Program-made: the position numbers and the translations under genes
Part shown: positions 1 through 8,078 of the stretch, piece by piece
Layout: every line of letters starts with the position of its first letter
Position numbering within the stretch: the stretch's first letter is position 1
Assembly: GCF_000706765.1 (NCBI RefSeq)
Contig: NZ_CP006018.1
Location: 1,670,547-1,734,546, forward strand
Reading direction: 5' to 3'
Length of the DNA stretch: 64,000 nt
Origin: Bifidobacterium [indicum] DSM 20214 = LMG 11587
GTDB lineage: Bacteria; Actinomycetota; Actinomycetes; Actinomycetales; Bifidobacteriaceae
The notes under the pieces: model-generated
Told to the model about the DNA's origin: nothing
The model's database searches: none
The model's input: the letters and a program-made list of their open reading frames with translations, nothing else

Positions 1-60
1 ATTCATTAATCTCTATGGCTCTACAGATATGAAATTAACCATTAAGAAAAATACGAGACT

Positions 61-614
61 ATGATTGAAACGAGAAGGCTTACGCTGCGTCCATGCAAAC
101 CAAATAACTATTTAGAAGCCGGGTCTTTATGCATATATGCGCGAAAGATCCGAAAGTGGGACCTACTGCAAGGTGGAATCCCTGCACTAGTGTTGACGGT
201 AGTTTGCACGATATAAACACTGTTCTTGCAGTTGAAGGAAACTGTGCTATTTCACTGGCAGGAAGTGACCGACCAATAGGCAGTATCGGGTTAAAAAGTA
301 GGGCTATACAAAAGACCGTTAGCAGTAGCTCGGCCTTAAGCGATGATTATAAGAACTTGTTGGATAATGCAAAAGAACTTGGGTACTGGATTGGACGTCC
401 ATACTGGGGTAAAGGTATAGCAACAGAGGCACTTAGTACAGTACTAAGGCATGGTTTCTCGACTTTACGAATTGAAGCCATGCGAGGCGATCATTATGAC
501 ACCAGTGTTCAATCGGCACGGGTTATGGAAAAGTGTGAGATGAGGAAAGTCATTGAACATCAAGATGATTTTTACTCTGTAATCGGTCAGAATAAAAATC
601 GACAATACAAGTGA
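61..614 (+). pseudogene. Frameshifted GNAT-family N-acetyltransferase
   Basis: An ATG at 61 opens a typical GNAT N-terminus (MIETRRLTLRPCKPNNYLEA), but this frame soon runs to a stop. The rest of the domain continues in another frame from about 144: KDPKVGP, then WIGRPYWGKGIATEAL, the acetyl-CoA-binding loop. At 139-143 the sequence reads gcgcg where gcg would keep the frame, so a 2-base insertion explains the break. A shorter product could start at the ATG at 129 but would lack strand 1. Base composition is clearly more A+T-rich than the genes after 1300. Known: the family acetylates amines on small molecules or ribosomal proteins; the substrate here is unknown. Confidence 0.7.
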
Positions 615-671
615 TTGACTGTTGTAGCTGGGAGAACCGATGATTGCTGCTAGCACTAGTCGTTAAACGAC

Positions 672-963
672 CTACAAACAGTGTTTTCGCAGCCGCTGGT
701 TGTGACTTCCGGTTCTCGTAAGAGTAATTACGCTGTCTTGTACTCTATATACTAGCAGCCAGCCCACGTCTACATGTGGCTCGCAGAAAGTGGCGAAGTC
801 GCCTTTGAGTTGGCGATTTTGTATTTCCCGCCCAGTTCCTGCTTATCGTTATTCTCAGTGCAGATTGCGCTGCGCTGAGCAGTCGCACATCGTACTGCTT
901 TCTTTTCAACCTTTTGATGTCTCTGAGGAACGAGGGGTTGTAGGTGACTTCACGCGTTGGCAA
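672..963 (-). pseudogene. Decayed YafQ/RelE-type toxin gene
   Basis: Reading from a TTG at 963, the first frame gives a YafQ-like N-terminus (TYNPSFLRDIKRLKRKQYDV). The match then passes to a second frame (DKQELGGKYK) and a third (LKGDFATFCEPHVDVGWLLV, then LTRTGSH), ending at a stop at 672-674. Together these pieces reconstruct a near full-length YafQ-family mRNA interferase, including the C-terminal core, but at least two single-base indels at roughly 800-860 break it. It overlaps the end of the antitoxin remnant by 14 bases, as in intact dinJ-yafQ operons. It is not expected to be functional. Confidence 0.75.
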
Positions 964-1145
964 TGAGCTCTTCGAACCCTTCGTCGCTCTCGACAGGAAT
1001 TACCGGTTTTGCCAAGGGCTTTGAGTACAACGGTCTCAAATGATGGGACCTGAGCCAAGGATGGGGAGTTCCTTGTATTGACGACTCGCGTCAATAGAGA
1101 GTTTACTGCTATGGCAAGGCCCGTGCCCATGCTTTAAGACGGCTG
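950..1145 (-). pseudogene. Decayed DinJ/RelB-type antitoxin gene
   Basis: A piece starting at the ATG at 1130 resembles the ribbon-helix-helix region of DinJ antitoxins (MGTGLAIAVNSLLTRVVN). The C-terminus is in another frame: PLAKPVIPVESDEGFEEL, ending in a TGA at 950-952. A stop lies just upstream in the ATG frame, while the neighbouring frame reads AVLK, which would normally join directly to MGTGLA. At least two frameshifts are therefore present. It lies directly before the toxin remnant on the same strand. Both are inactive relics of one type II toxin-antitoxin module in the low-G+C left end of the window. Confidence 0.65.
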
Positions 1146-1305
1146 ACGAGGCTTATGGTCGTGGTTGGTCAAGAGTGTCTCGCGCCTGTTGCTGTGGGGA
1201 AGCGGCCATTCCCCAGGGAGTGTGTCTTTCAAACGACCCGATAGAATACCACTGTGTGATACCAAAACACTCGAAATGCAGTACGGCCAGGGGGCCGAAG
1301 AAAGA

Positions 1306-2970
1306 ATGATGGCACAAGAGGAATCAAGTTCAACCGACGGAAATAATCTCAATTCGAAGCAGGGTCATGGGCGGGGCGGAAAGACTGGGCCCGCTGCCAA
1401 AGGCAGGACCAGGAAGCGCAACCAGCATCCCCACCGAAGCTGGAACCAGCGCCTGCATCTCACTGACATCAACGTGGTCGATGCGTCGACACTGAAACGG
1501 GCCATCGCCGGCACCGTGGTCGGCAACTTCATGGAGTGGTACGACGTGGGAGTCTACGGCTACCTGGCCGTGACCATCGGCCGGGTCTTCCTCTCCGACG
1601 CTTCGGATGCCATTCAGCGTCTCTTCTCTTTGGGTGTGTTCGCGGTAACCTTCATCGCCCGACCCCTGGGCGGTGTGGTGCTGGGCCAGCTCGGCGACAA
1701 GCTGGGCCGGCAACGAATCCTGGCTTTCACCCTCCTGAGCATGTCGGCAGCCACACTGCTGATCGGAGTCCTACCAGGGTACGCGGCCGTGGGCCCGCTG
1801 GCCCCCATCCTTCTGATCCTGCTCAAGCTGGTCCAGGGATTCTCGACCGGTGGAGAATATGCCGGTGCATCGACCATGGTCACCGAGTATGCCCCCGACC
1901 GGCATCGCGGCTTCTTTGCTTCCCTTTTGGACGTGGGCTCCTACCTGGGTTATGCCTTCGGGGCCGGTCTGGTCTCACTCCTGGAGTTCCAGCTCTCACC
2001 CGAGGCCATGCTTGCCTGGGGCTGGCGCATCCCCTTCATCATCGCCCTTCCCCTGGCAGGCATCGCCGTCTACTTCAGGGCGAAGGTCCAGGACACCCCG
2101 GCCTTTGAGCAGGCGCAAGCCGTTACGGACGAGAAGACCAAGAGCGAACACAAGGGCCTGGGCGACCTGATCCGAGGGTACTGGAAGGAACTGCTCATGG
2201 CCTTCATCCTGGTGGCCGCGGCCAACACCCTCAGCTACACCCTGACGGCCTACATGCCCACCTATCTGACAGGCACTCTCCACTACAACACGGCCCAGGC
2301 CAACCTGCTATCCCTGCCCGTCCTCCTCCTGGTGGCCTTCTGCATCCCCATCACCGGTGCCCTCTCCGACAGGTTCGGTCGCAAAAAGGTACTCTTCATG
2401 GGCGCCTTCACCGGACTGTGCCTCTCCCTTCCGGCCTTCAGGATTCTGGAACAGAGCACCACGGGCGCGGTCTTCGCCGGCCTGGTCCTCCTGGCCATAC
2501 CGGTCATCTTCTTTGTGGCCAATCTGGCCTCGACCCTGCCCGCCCTCTTCCCCACCGCCTCGCGCTACGGCGGTATGGGACTTTCCTACAACCTGGCCGT
2601 GGCCGTCTTCGGCGGTACGGCACCGGTCATCATGGAAGGCCTGGTGACAGCCACAGGCAAGGGCCTGGCCCCGGCATACTGGATCATGTTCACCTCGGTC
2701 TGCGGCCTGGTGACCGTCCTCTTCCTGGCCGAAACAGCCCGCAAGCCCATGCCCGGCACCCTGCCTACGGTCCTCAACCGCCAGGAGGCCCGCGACCTGG
2801 TGGCCACGCAGGACCAGAACCCGGACCTGGACGTCAAGGCCATCATCAAGGACGCCGAGGAAAACGGCACCCGGAAGACCCCCGAAATGCTCAAGGCCGA
2901 AGCCAGGAAGGCGCTTGGGACCAAGCAGTCGGCAGGTGCGGACCGCTCAACCAAACCCGCAAAGGCATAG
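1306..2970 (+). CDS. MFS transporter, metabolite:H+ symporter (ProP/ShiA-like)
   Basis: About 554 residues. After a basic, low-complexity cytoplasmic tail of about 65 residues come twelve predicted membrane segments. Residues following TLKRAIAGTVVGNFMEWYDV match the start of the MHS group of the major facilitator superfamily (proline/betaine, shikimate or dicarboxylate symporters). The LGDKLGRQRIL loop is the MFS signature between helices 2 and 3, repeated as SDRFGRKK after helix 8. The start at 1306 (or 1309) is chosen because a longer reading would run into the preceding noncoding region; a possible -10 (TAGAAT) lies at 1242. A charged C-terminal tail is present. The substrate cannot be told from sequence. 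Confidence 0.8.
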   Translation: MMAQEESSSTDGNNLNSKQGHGRGGKTGPAAKGRTRKRNQHPHRSWNQRLHLTDINVVDASTLKRAIAGTVVGNFMEWYDVGVYGYLAVTIGRVFLSDASDAIQRLFSLGVFAVTFIARPLGGVVLGQLGDKLGRQRILAFTLLSMSAATLLIGVLPGYAAVGPLAPILLILLKLVQGFSTGGEYAGASTMVTEYAPDRHRGFFASLLDVGSYLGYAFGAGLVSLLEFQLSPEAMLAWGWRIPFIIALPLAGIAVYFRAKVQDTPAFEQAQAVTDEKTKSEHKGLGDLIRGYWKELLMAFILVAAANTLSYTLTAYMPTYLTGTLHYNTAQANLLSLPVLLLVAFCIPITGALSDRFGRKKVLFMGAFTGLCLSLPAFRILEQSTTGAVFAGLVLLAIPVIFFVANLASTLPALFPTASRYGGMGLSYNLAVAVFGGTAPVIMEGLVTATGKGLAPAYWIMFTSVCGLVTVLFLAETARKPMPGTLPTVLNRQEARDLVATQDQNPDLDVKAIIKDAEENGTRKTPEMLKAEARKALGTKQSAGADRSTKPAKA

Positions 2971-3020
2971 GGCCAGTCAACCCCCATCCAACGAGCATCC
3001 CCGATAAGGCCCTGCCACGG

Positions 3021-3055
3021 TGCATCATCCGACCGGTATCAGGCTGGATGATGCA
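3021..3055. terminator. Hairpin between convergent genes
   Basis: Ten-base perfect arms, TGCATCATCC (3021-3030) and GGATGATGCA (3046-3055), with a 15-base loop. The right arm overlaps the last codons of the minus-strand DUF4186 gene. It probably ends transcription of the transporter gene on the plus strand. There is no U-tract. Confidence 0.45.
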
Positions 3056-3548
3056 TCAAATCGCGCTCGATCCACCCCATGACCAGGGCGGCCAACCGAT
3101 CGATCTCACGGTCGGTCAGAGGGCGGCCCTTGGGAATATGGTGCCAACGTTGGATGCATCCACGGCAACAGGTACCGGTGGCATGCTGGGCCGTGAAGAC
3201 AGGATGACCTCTGTACGGTGTCTGTTTCCCATCCTTCAAGGGATGGGCCGGTCCGACCCTTTTGGCCAGCATTTCGTGGGCATGGCGGTTGATGGTTGCC
3301 TTCCCCCTGGCCCTGGCATAGGAGCGGTCCCTGGCCGATAGACTGAATCCAGCACGAAAATTCGAGTGCCCCAGCCGGACCAGCGTTCGACCGACCCAGG
3401 CGGGCACCTCCTCTTCCCGCAGGTTCCCCGGTGAAGAAGCATTGTCGGGATTCGAAATCAACCCTTCCTGGTTATCATCACCAATCACGGTCGCCTCACT
3501 TTCAGCACCAGCATTACCAGCGAAAAGGGGATTCGACAAGGCACACAT
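3039..3548 (-). CDS. DUF4186 domain protein
   Basis: The C-terminal 120 residues carry the family hallmarks: KQTPYRGHPVF, then AQHATGTCCRGCIQRWHHIP with two adjacent Cys plus a third Cys in a CCxxC arrangement, then KGRPLTDREID. The function of DUF4186 is not known; the Cys/His pattern suggests metal binding, which is inference. The start is uncertain: an ATG at 3548 gives about 169 residues with a poorly conserved N-terminus, while a GTG at 3407 behind GGGAAGAGGAG gives 122 residues, close to the core domain. It is divergent from cfa. Confidence 0.7.
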   Translation of the reverse strand: MCALSNPLFAGNAGAESEATVIGDDNQEGLISNPDNASSPGNLREEEVPAWVGRTLVRLGHSNFRAGFSLSARDRSYARARGKATINRHAHEMLAKRVGPAHPLKDGKQTPYRGHPVFTAQHATGTCCRGCIQRWHHIPKGRPLTDREIDRLAALVMGWIERDLMHHPA

Positions 3549-3667
3549 CAGCTCAGAGAATACCGGTACAGGCCAGTACGAGGAGTACGGTTGGGTCCAG
3601 AAAACAACCACAGGCGGCCTGATTTGTCATGCTTATTCGCAATCAGGACGTCAGAAAAGGGGGCTTC

Positions 3668-4957
3668 ATGGCCAGAAGCAATATGACGGTCGCGGAAATG
3701 ATCGGGCTCTTTTTGGACCCTGCCGCGCCGGTTCAGATAACCGCCTTCGACGGATCGCACTTCGGAGATTCGGCCGCACCGCTCCATCTGGAGATCAAGA
3801 ACTCGCGCGCAATATACTACATCGCCGAGAACCCGAACGACCTGGGTCTGGCCCGGGCCTACCTGCAGGGCGACCTGGATTCGCCGGACCTGCAGCCAGG
3901 CAATCCCTATCAGGTCTTCAAGGACCTGGTGGCCCTGAAGAAGTACGTCAAGAAGCCCGGCAAGGCCGATCTGGCCCGCATGGCCGCCGCCATCTTCTCG
4001 CACGGGATTCGCATCCCCGAGCCTCCTGCAATCGAGGGCCCCTCCCTGGCCAAGCGTCTGACCGAGGGCCTGCGCCCCCACACCCGCAAGGGCGATGCGG
4101 CCACGGTCAGCTACCATTACGACCAGTCCAACGACTTCTACCGCCTCTTCCTGGGGTCCTCCATGACCTACACCTGCGCCGTCTTCGAGAAGCCGACCGA
4201 TACCTTGGAGGCAGCCCAGGAGCACAAGCTCAACATGGTCCTCGACAAGATGAACCTGAAGAAGGGCGACCGGCTCCTTGACGTGGGCTGCGGATGGGGC
4301 TCGATGGAGGTGGCCGCCGCCAAGCGTGGCATCCATGTCATCGGTGTCACCCTGGCCGAGGAACAGGTGGAATGGGCCCAGGAGTGGATCAGGAAGGAAG
4401 GCCTGGGCGACCTGGCCGAGGTCCGCCTGATGGATTATCGCGATGTACCCGAATCAGGCTTCGACGGCATCTGCTCAATCGGCATGATGGAGCATGTGGG
4501 ATATAAGCAGTACCCCTCCTACTTCAAGGAGATGATGGACAAGCTGCGCCCCGGCGGCATCCTCCTCAACCACCAGATCACCCGGACCAACTCCCACGAC
4601 AACAAGAGGGCCGGCGGCTTCATCGACCGGTATATCTTCCCCGATGGCGAGCTGGCCAGCCCGGCCGAGATCGAACTGGCCATCCAGGACACCGGTTTTG
4701 AGGTCATGACCCAGGAGAACCTCCGTCAGCACTACGCCCTGACCCTGCAGCACTGGACCGAAAACCTCCAGGACAACTGGGAGCAGGCCAAGACCATGGT
4801 CGGCGAGCCCAAGGCCCGTCTCTGGGGTCTCTACATGGCCGGGTCGCGCCTGAACTTCGAAATCAACAATATCCAGGTGCACCAGTTCCAGTGCATCAAG
4901 CCCGACCCCGCGACCGGCACGTACTCCTACCCGCTCCGCCCCTGGTGGGATCGCTAG
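3668..4957 (+). CDS. cfa: Cyclopropane-fatty-acyl-phospholipid synthase
   Basis: A 429-residue SAM-dependent methyltransferase that adds a methylene bridge to unsaturated acyl chains of membrane phospholipids. An N-terminal lipid-binding region (about 1-140) is followed by the SAM domain: LLDVGCGWGSMEVAAAKRG is motif I, and SIGMMEHVGYKQYPSYF carries the conserved E-H pair region of the active site. The C-terminus has the QxxxRxHYALTLxxW pattern. The ATG at 3668 is preferred over 3629 because AAAAGGGGG lies just upstream. Cyclopropane fatty acids are known in bifidobacteria and help with acid and membrane stress. It ends just before a strong hairpin. Confidence 0.93.
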   Translation: MARSNMTVAEMIGLFLDPAAPVQITAFDGSHFGDSAAPLHLEIKNSRAIYYIAENPNDLGLARAYLQGDLDSPDLQPGNPYQVFKDLVALKKYVKKPGKADLARMAAAIFSHGIRIPEPPAIEGPSLAKRLTEGLRPHTRKGDAATVSYHYDQSNDFYRLFLGSSMTYTCAVFEKPTDTLEAAQEHKLNMVLDKMNLKKGDRLLDVGCGWGSMEVAAAKRGIHVIGVTLAEEQVEWAQEWIRKEGLGDLAEVRLMDYRDVPESGFDGICSIGMMEHVGYKQYPSYFKEMMDKLRPGGILLNHQITRTNSHDNKRAGGFIDRYIFPDGELASPAEIELAIQDTGFEVMTQENLRQHYALTLQHWTENLQDNWEQAKTMVGEPKARLWGLYMAGSRLNFEINNIQVHQFQCIKPDPATGTYSYPLRPWWDR

Positions 4958-5008
4958 TTTCGAGTGGATCCGGGGAAGTAGTCGGCCGACCGATCATCCC
5001 TCGGCAAG

Positions 5009-5055
5009 GCGAAGGGTGCCCGGCACGGATTGGTTCCGTGTCGGGCACCCTTCGC
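5009..5055. terminator. Bidirectional terminator between cfa and iron operon
   Basis: Arms GCGAAGGGTGCCCGGCACGG (5009-5028) and its complement ending at 5055, with one G-T wobble and a 7-base loop. It sits between convergent genes and can serve both strands. Confidence 0.85.
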
Positions 5056-5090
5056 ATTCCGCACATGGGATCACCGACCGTCGCCCGAGG

Positions 5091-5711
5091 CTACTGCGAA
5101 ATCGAGGCCTCCTGCCGGGCCAGGTCCAGAGCCTTGTTGAAAGCATCCGAGGTCCAGCTGGCACCAGCCACCTTGCTGACCTTGAGATCCTTGAGGGGTT
5201 TGCCCTGGACCACCCCAGGCACGGCCTTGGCGAACTCGTCGATGTGCTTTCTGGAGACCGGGGAATCGGACTTCCCGGAGACCCTGACCGATTGCACGGT
5301 GCCGCCCGACACATCCAGGTCGACATCGATGCTGTCGGAACCATCCTTGCCGTAATGGCCCGTCAAGGCATATGACCCGTCCTGATACTGCCCGGTATCG
5401 GAAGCGGCAGGCTGCCTTCCATCCCGCGAAGATGCACTGGGCACACCCTCACCGGCCTTAGGTCCCTGTGCCTCTCCGTTACCGGGAGCGCTGCTGGACT
5501 CATTGCCCGCATACTCATCATCCATGGGCTTGGTATCGGTCTGGCCGCACCCACCCAGGAGGGAGGCGGCCGCGACCAGACCCACCAGGGTGGCCGAAAT
5601 CCCGGTCAGCCCATGTGACCTGGAAGATCCGGCCTGGGCCCCGGTGAATCCGGTTGCATCGTCCGCGGCCCGGGATTCCCTGTTGATTCCATCCCGCTTA
5701 TCATCCTTCAT
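5091..5711 (-). CDS. FMN-binding-domain lipoprotein of the iron operon
   Basis: 206 residues. A cytoplasmic start of unusual length precedes a hydrophobic stretch ending in the lipobox LLGGC (Cys55), then a Ser/Gly/Pro-rich linker (60-105), then an FMN_bind domain (about 107-206). The flavinylation motif is AGASWTS at 182-188, where most family members have SGAT; Ser185 would be the residue linked to FMN by ApbE. The ATG at 5711 has GGAGGT four bases upstream and begins 20 bases after the ATPase gene, so it is the last gene of the iron operon. Likely role (inference): extracytoplasmic electron carrier for ferric reduction. An apbE gene lies at 21976-23019. Confidence 0.8.
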   Translation of the reverse strand: MKDDKRDGINRESRAADDATGFTGAQAGSSRSHGLTGISATLVGLVAAASLLGGCGQTDTKPMDDEYAGNESSSAPGNGEAQGPKAGEGVPSASSRDGRQPAASDTGQYQDGSYALTGHYGKDGSDSIDVDLDVSGGTVQSVRVSGKSDSPVSRKHIDEFAKAVPGVVQGKPLKDLKVSKVAGASWTSDAFNKALDLARQEASISQ

Positions 5712-5730
5712 GGGGACCTCCATCATCTGC

Positions 5731-6579
5731 TCAGTCGATCCGATTCCCGCCGCCGGTCTTGGCCGCCTTGGTCGGATCCCGAAATCCGACAGGAACGTCA
5801 CCCGACTGAGCCTCCTTGTCGGCACTGCCACTGAAAGCCGGCCTGCCGCCAATCTCCTCATAGGCCCGTCGGGCATCCTCGTCGTTCCATTGTTCACCCA
5901 CCAGAACACCATGGTTGAGCATAATCTCACGTTGCGCACAGGAAGCCACCAGGGCATCGTGGGTCACGACAACCAGGGAGGTCCCCTGGTCATGCAGCTG
6001 CCGGAACAGATCCAGCACAATCTTCTCATTGGCCTCATCCAGGTTACCGGTCGGCTCGTCGGCCAGAATCAGCTTGGGCTCGTTAATCAGAGCGCGGGCC
6101 ACGCAGACGCGCTGTTGTTCCCCGCCTGAAAGCTGGCCGGGCAGGTGCTTAGCCCTGTCGGCCAGACCGACCCGGTCCAGGGCCCGCATGGCCTGGTCCT
6201 CGTCAACCACCGAGTGGTAGTACTGGGCCACCATCACGTTCTCGACGGCCGTCAGGTGAGGCACCAGATAGAACTTCTGGAAGACCAACCCAATCACGTT
6301 CTTACGCACATCCGCCAACTGGGAAGGGTTCAGGTCCTCCAGAGGGCGCCCCTCCAACCGGACCGACCCCGCAGAGGGGGTATCCATGCATCCCAGGATG
6401 TTCATCAGGGTGGTCTTGCCTGATCCTGACGACCCCACGACGGCCAGCCATTGCCCCTGGGGGATACTCAGGTTCAGGTCATCCAGCGCGTGCAGGTCGC
6501 CATAGATCTTGGATACGTGGTCCAGATCAAGGAGCATGCTTCCGCCTTTTCCCTGCCGGACCTCTTCTTGTTCCTTCAT
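5731..6579 (-). CDS. ABC transporter ATPase (MacB/LolD type), iron operon
   Basis: 282 residues. Walker A is GSSGSGKTTL, the signature is LSGGEQQR and Walker B is LILADEPTGNLD, with a DEPTGNLD ending typical of the LolD/MacB/FtsE group that drives extracytoplasmic FtsX-like permeases rather than importing through the membrane. The start at 6579 follows GGAGGAG and lies two bases after the stop of the upstream permease gene, so the two are translationally coupled. A C-terminal tail of about 50 residues extends beyond the ATPase fold. It pairs with the two permeases upstream. In Campylobacter-type p19 clusters an equivalent ATPase is present. Confidence 0.9.
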   Translation of the reverse strand: MKEQEEVRQGKGGSMLLDLDHVSKIYGDLHALDDLNLSIPQGQWLAVVGSSGSGKTTLMNILGCMDTPSAGSVRLEGRPLEDLNPSQLADVRKNVIGLVFQKFYLVPHLTAVENVMVAQYYHSVVDEDQAMRALDRVGLADRAKHLPGQLSGGEQQRVCVARALINEPKLILADEPTGNLDEANEKIVLDLFRQLHDQGTSLVVVTHDALVASCAQREIMLNHGVLVGEQWNDEDARRAYEEIGGRPAFSGSADKEAQSGDVPVGFRDPTKAAKTGGGNRID

Positions 6580-6581
6580 GA

Positions 6582-8078
6582 TTACTCCTCCCTGAGAACC
6601 AGTGCCGGGTCGATGCGTGATGCCCTGTGCACAGGCCGGATGGATGCGACTACCGATATGGCGATGCTGAGCAGGACCGAGGTCAGGGCCAGCCACCAGC
6701 TGAATCCCAGCGAGCGCTGGAAGACCGAGGTGCAGAGCAGCCGGGCGAACAGGTATCCCAGTGCGGTACCGATCAGCCCGCCCAGGAACCCATACAGGGC
6801 GGACTCTGCGCAGAACTCCGCCCCAATGCTGCCTGATGAGGCTCCCAGGGCCTTGCGCAGACCGATTTCACTGCGTCTCTGGGAGACGATGGAGGCCATG
6901 GTGGTGCCTACCCCCACGAAGGTCAGCACCAGGACGACGATTGAGACCAGCCAGAAGAGGGTCTGGAGCATGGTGATGGTGTGGGTGTCGCCGGAGGTGA
7001 TCCTGGCCACCGTCCGTGCCGTAACCCCCATGCTGGTCATCTCATTGATGCTCTTGGCTATTGCCGACAGATCCGACCCCATGGCATCAACCGAGTACTC
7101 GATGACATCGGACCCTCGTTTGGCTCCGGTCAGCGCCTCCATGTCAAGCAGACTGGCGTAGATGATCTGATCCTCGGAACCGCCGGTATCAACGATGCCG
7201 CCCACCCGAAGTTCCATACCCGACTCTTGGGCATCCTTGGCGATGGACTCGTCAACCGGGGCTTGAGACCCCTGCTGCGCCAGGCTCTGGGCCTGGGCCT
7301 CCCTATTGCCGGGAGAATTCCCCGCCTGGGCCTGCTCATTCGATTGACCCGAATTGTCGGGCATCCCGGCCATGCCGTGCATGTGCCCGGACCCTCCGGA
7401 AGAAGCTCCTGAGGCGGAATGGCTCTCCGCCTGCGCGTCGGCGGTCTGCTGGGCATCGGACTGTTCAGCCCCGGCGGCAGCGCCCGCAACGGGAGCATCA
7501 TCGGCGTTGTCCGAAGCCCTGTAGCTGACGGTAATCCTGCTGCCCGGTTTCAGTCCCAGTGCATCCGCCAGATCACGCCCCACCATGACGGAACCGACCT
7601 TGGGCCACTCCCCGTCCACATTCCAGTGGTGGTTGAGCTGGCGCACCTGCTCGGCATCAATCCCTGCCATCATGTGCGATCCGGCGTTGACCCTGACCGA
7701 TTCGTACCGGTAGGTGGCATGCCTGGCCGGCGCCTTGGCCGTGACCATCTCCGTGGTGTGGCTGACCATGCCCGGCTCGATGCCCTGCCGAGACTGGCCT
7801 GCCTGCTGGATGGGAGTCACCACCAGGTTGGCTCCGTAGGCCCGCATTTCCTGATTCATCTGCCTGGGAACCTCCAGGCAGACGGCCGCCAGGCAGAACA
7901 GGGTGGCCGCCCCGACCATGGAGGCCACCACCGCCATGGATGCCCTGCTGCGCCGCCGGAACACCGCCCCGAAGAGCATGGTCAGGAACATACGGGTGTT
8001 GGTCATTGGTGCGTGGCGGTGGGCCGACCTACCTGATTGGTCTGTCATTCCACCCCCCTGCTTGGAATCATCTGCCAT
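6582..8078 (-). CDS. FtsX/MacB-type ABC permease with His/Met-rich insert
   Basis: 498 residues, with one N-terminal and three C-terminal membrane segments around a large extracytoplasmic MacB-like domain: the FtsX topology. Start ATG 8078, with GGAGGTG four bases upstream, overlaps the end of the other permease gene by 11 bases. Residues of about 190-270 are a low-complexity insert rich in Ala, Ser, Gln, Gly and Asn containing GHMHGMAGM, a Met/His cluster suited to binding Cu or Fe. That insert is missing from the sister permease. The C-terminus carries the family pattern RRSEIGLRKALGA. Acts with the ATPase next to it. Confidence 0.88.
   Translation of the reverse strand: MADDSKQGGGMTDQSGRSAHRHAPMTNTRMFLTMLFGAVFRRRSRASMAVVASMVGAATLFCLAAVCLEVPRQMNQEMRAYGANLVVTPIQQAGQSRQGIEPGMVSHTTEMVTAKAPARHATYRYESVRVNAGSHMMAGIDAEQVRQLNHHWNVDGEWPKVGSVMVGRDLADALGLKPGSRITVSYRASDNADDAPVAGAAAGAEQSDAQQTADAQAESHSASGASSGGSGHMHGMAGMPDNSGQSNEQAQAGNSPGNREAQAQSLAQQGSQAPVDESIAKDAQESGMELRVGGIVDTGGSEDQIIYASLLDMEALTGAKRGSDVIEYSVDAMGSDLSAIAKSINEMTSMGVTARTVARITSGDTHTITMLQTLFWLVSIVVLVLTFVGVGTTMASIVSQRRSEIGLRKALGASSGSIGAEFCAESALYGFLGGLIGTALGYLFARLLCTSVFQRSLGFSWWLALTSVLLSIAISVVASIRPVHRASRIDPALVLREE

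Noticed and set aside
1246..1263. ATACC direct repeat upstream of the first transporter
   Set aside because: Only five bases repeated; too short to call an operator.
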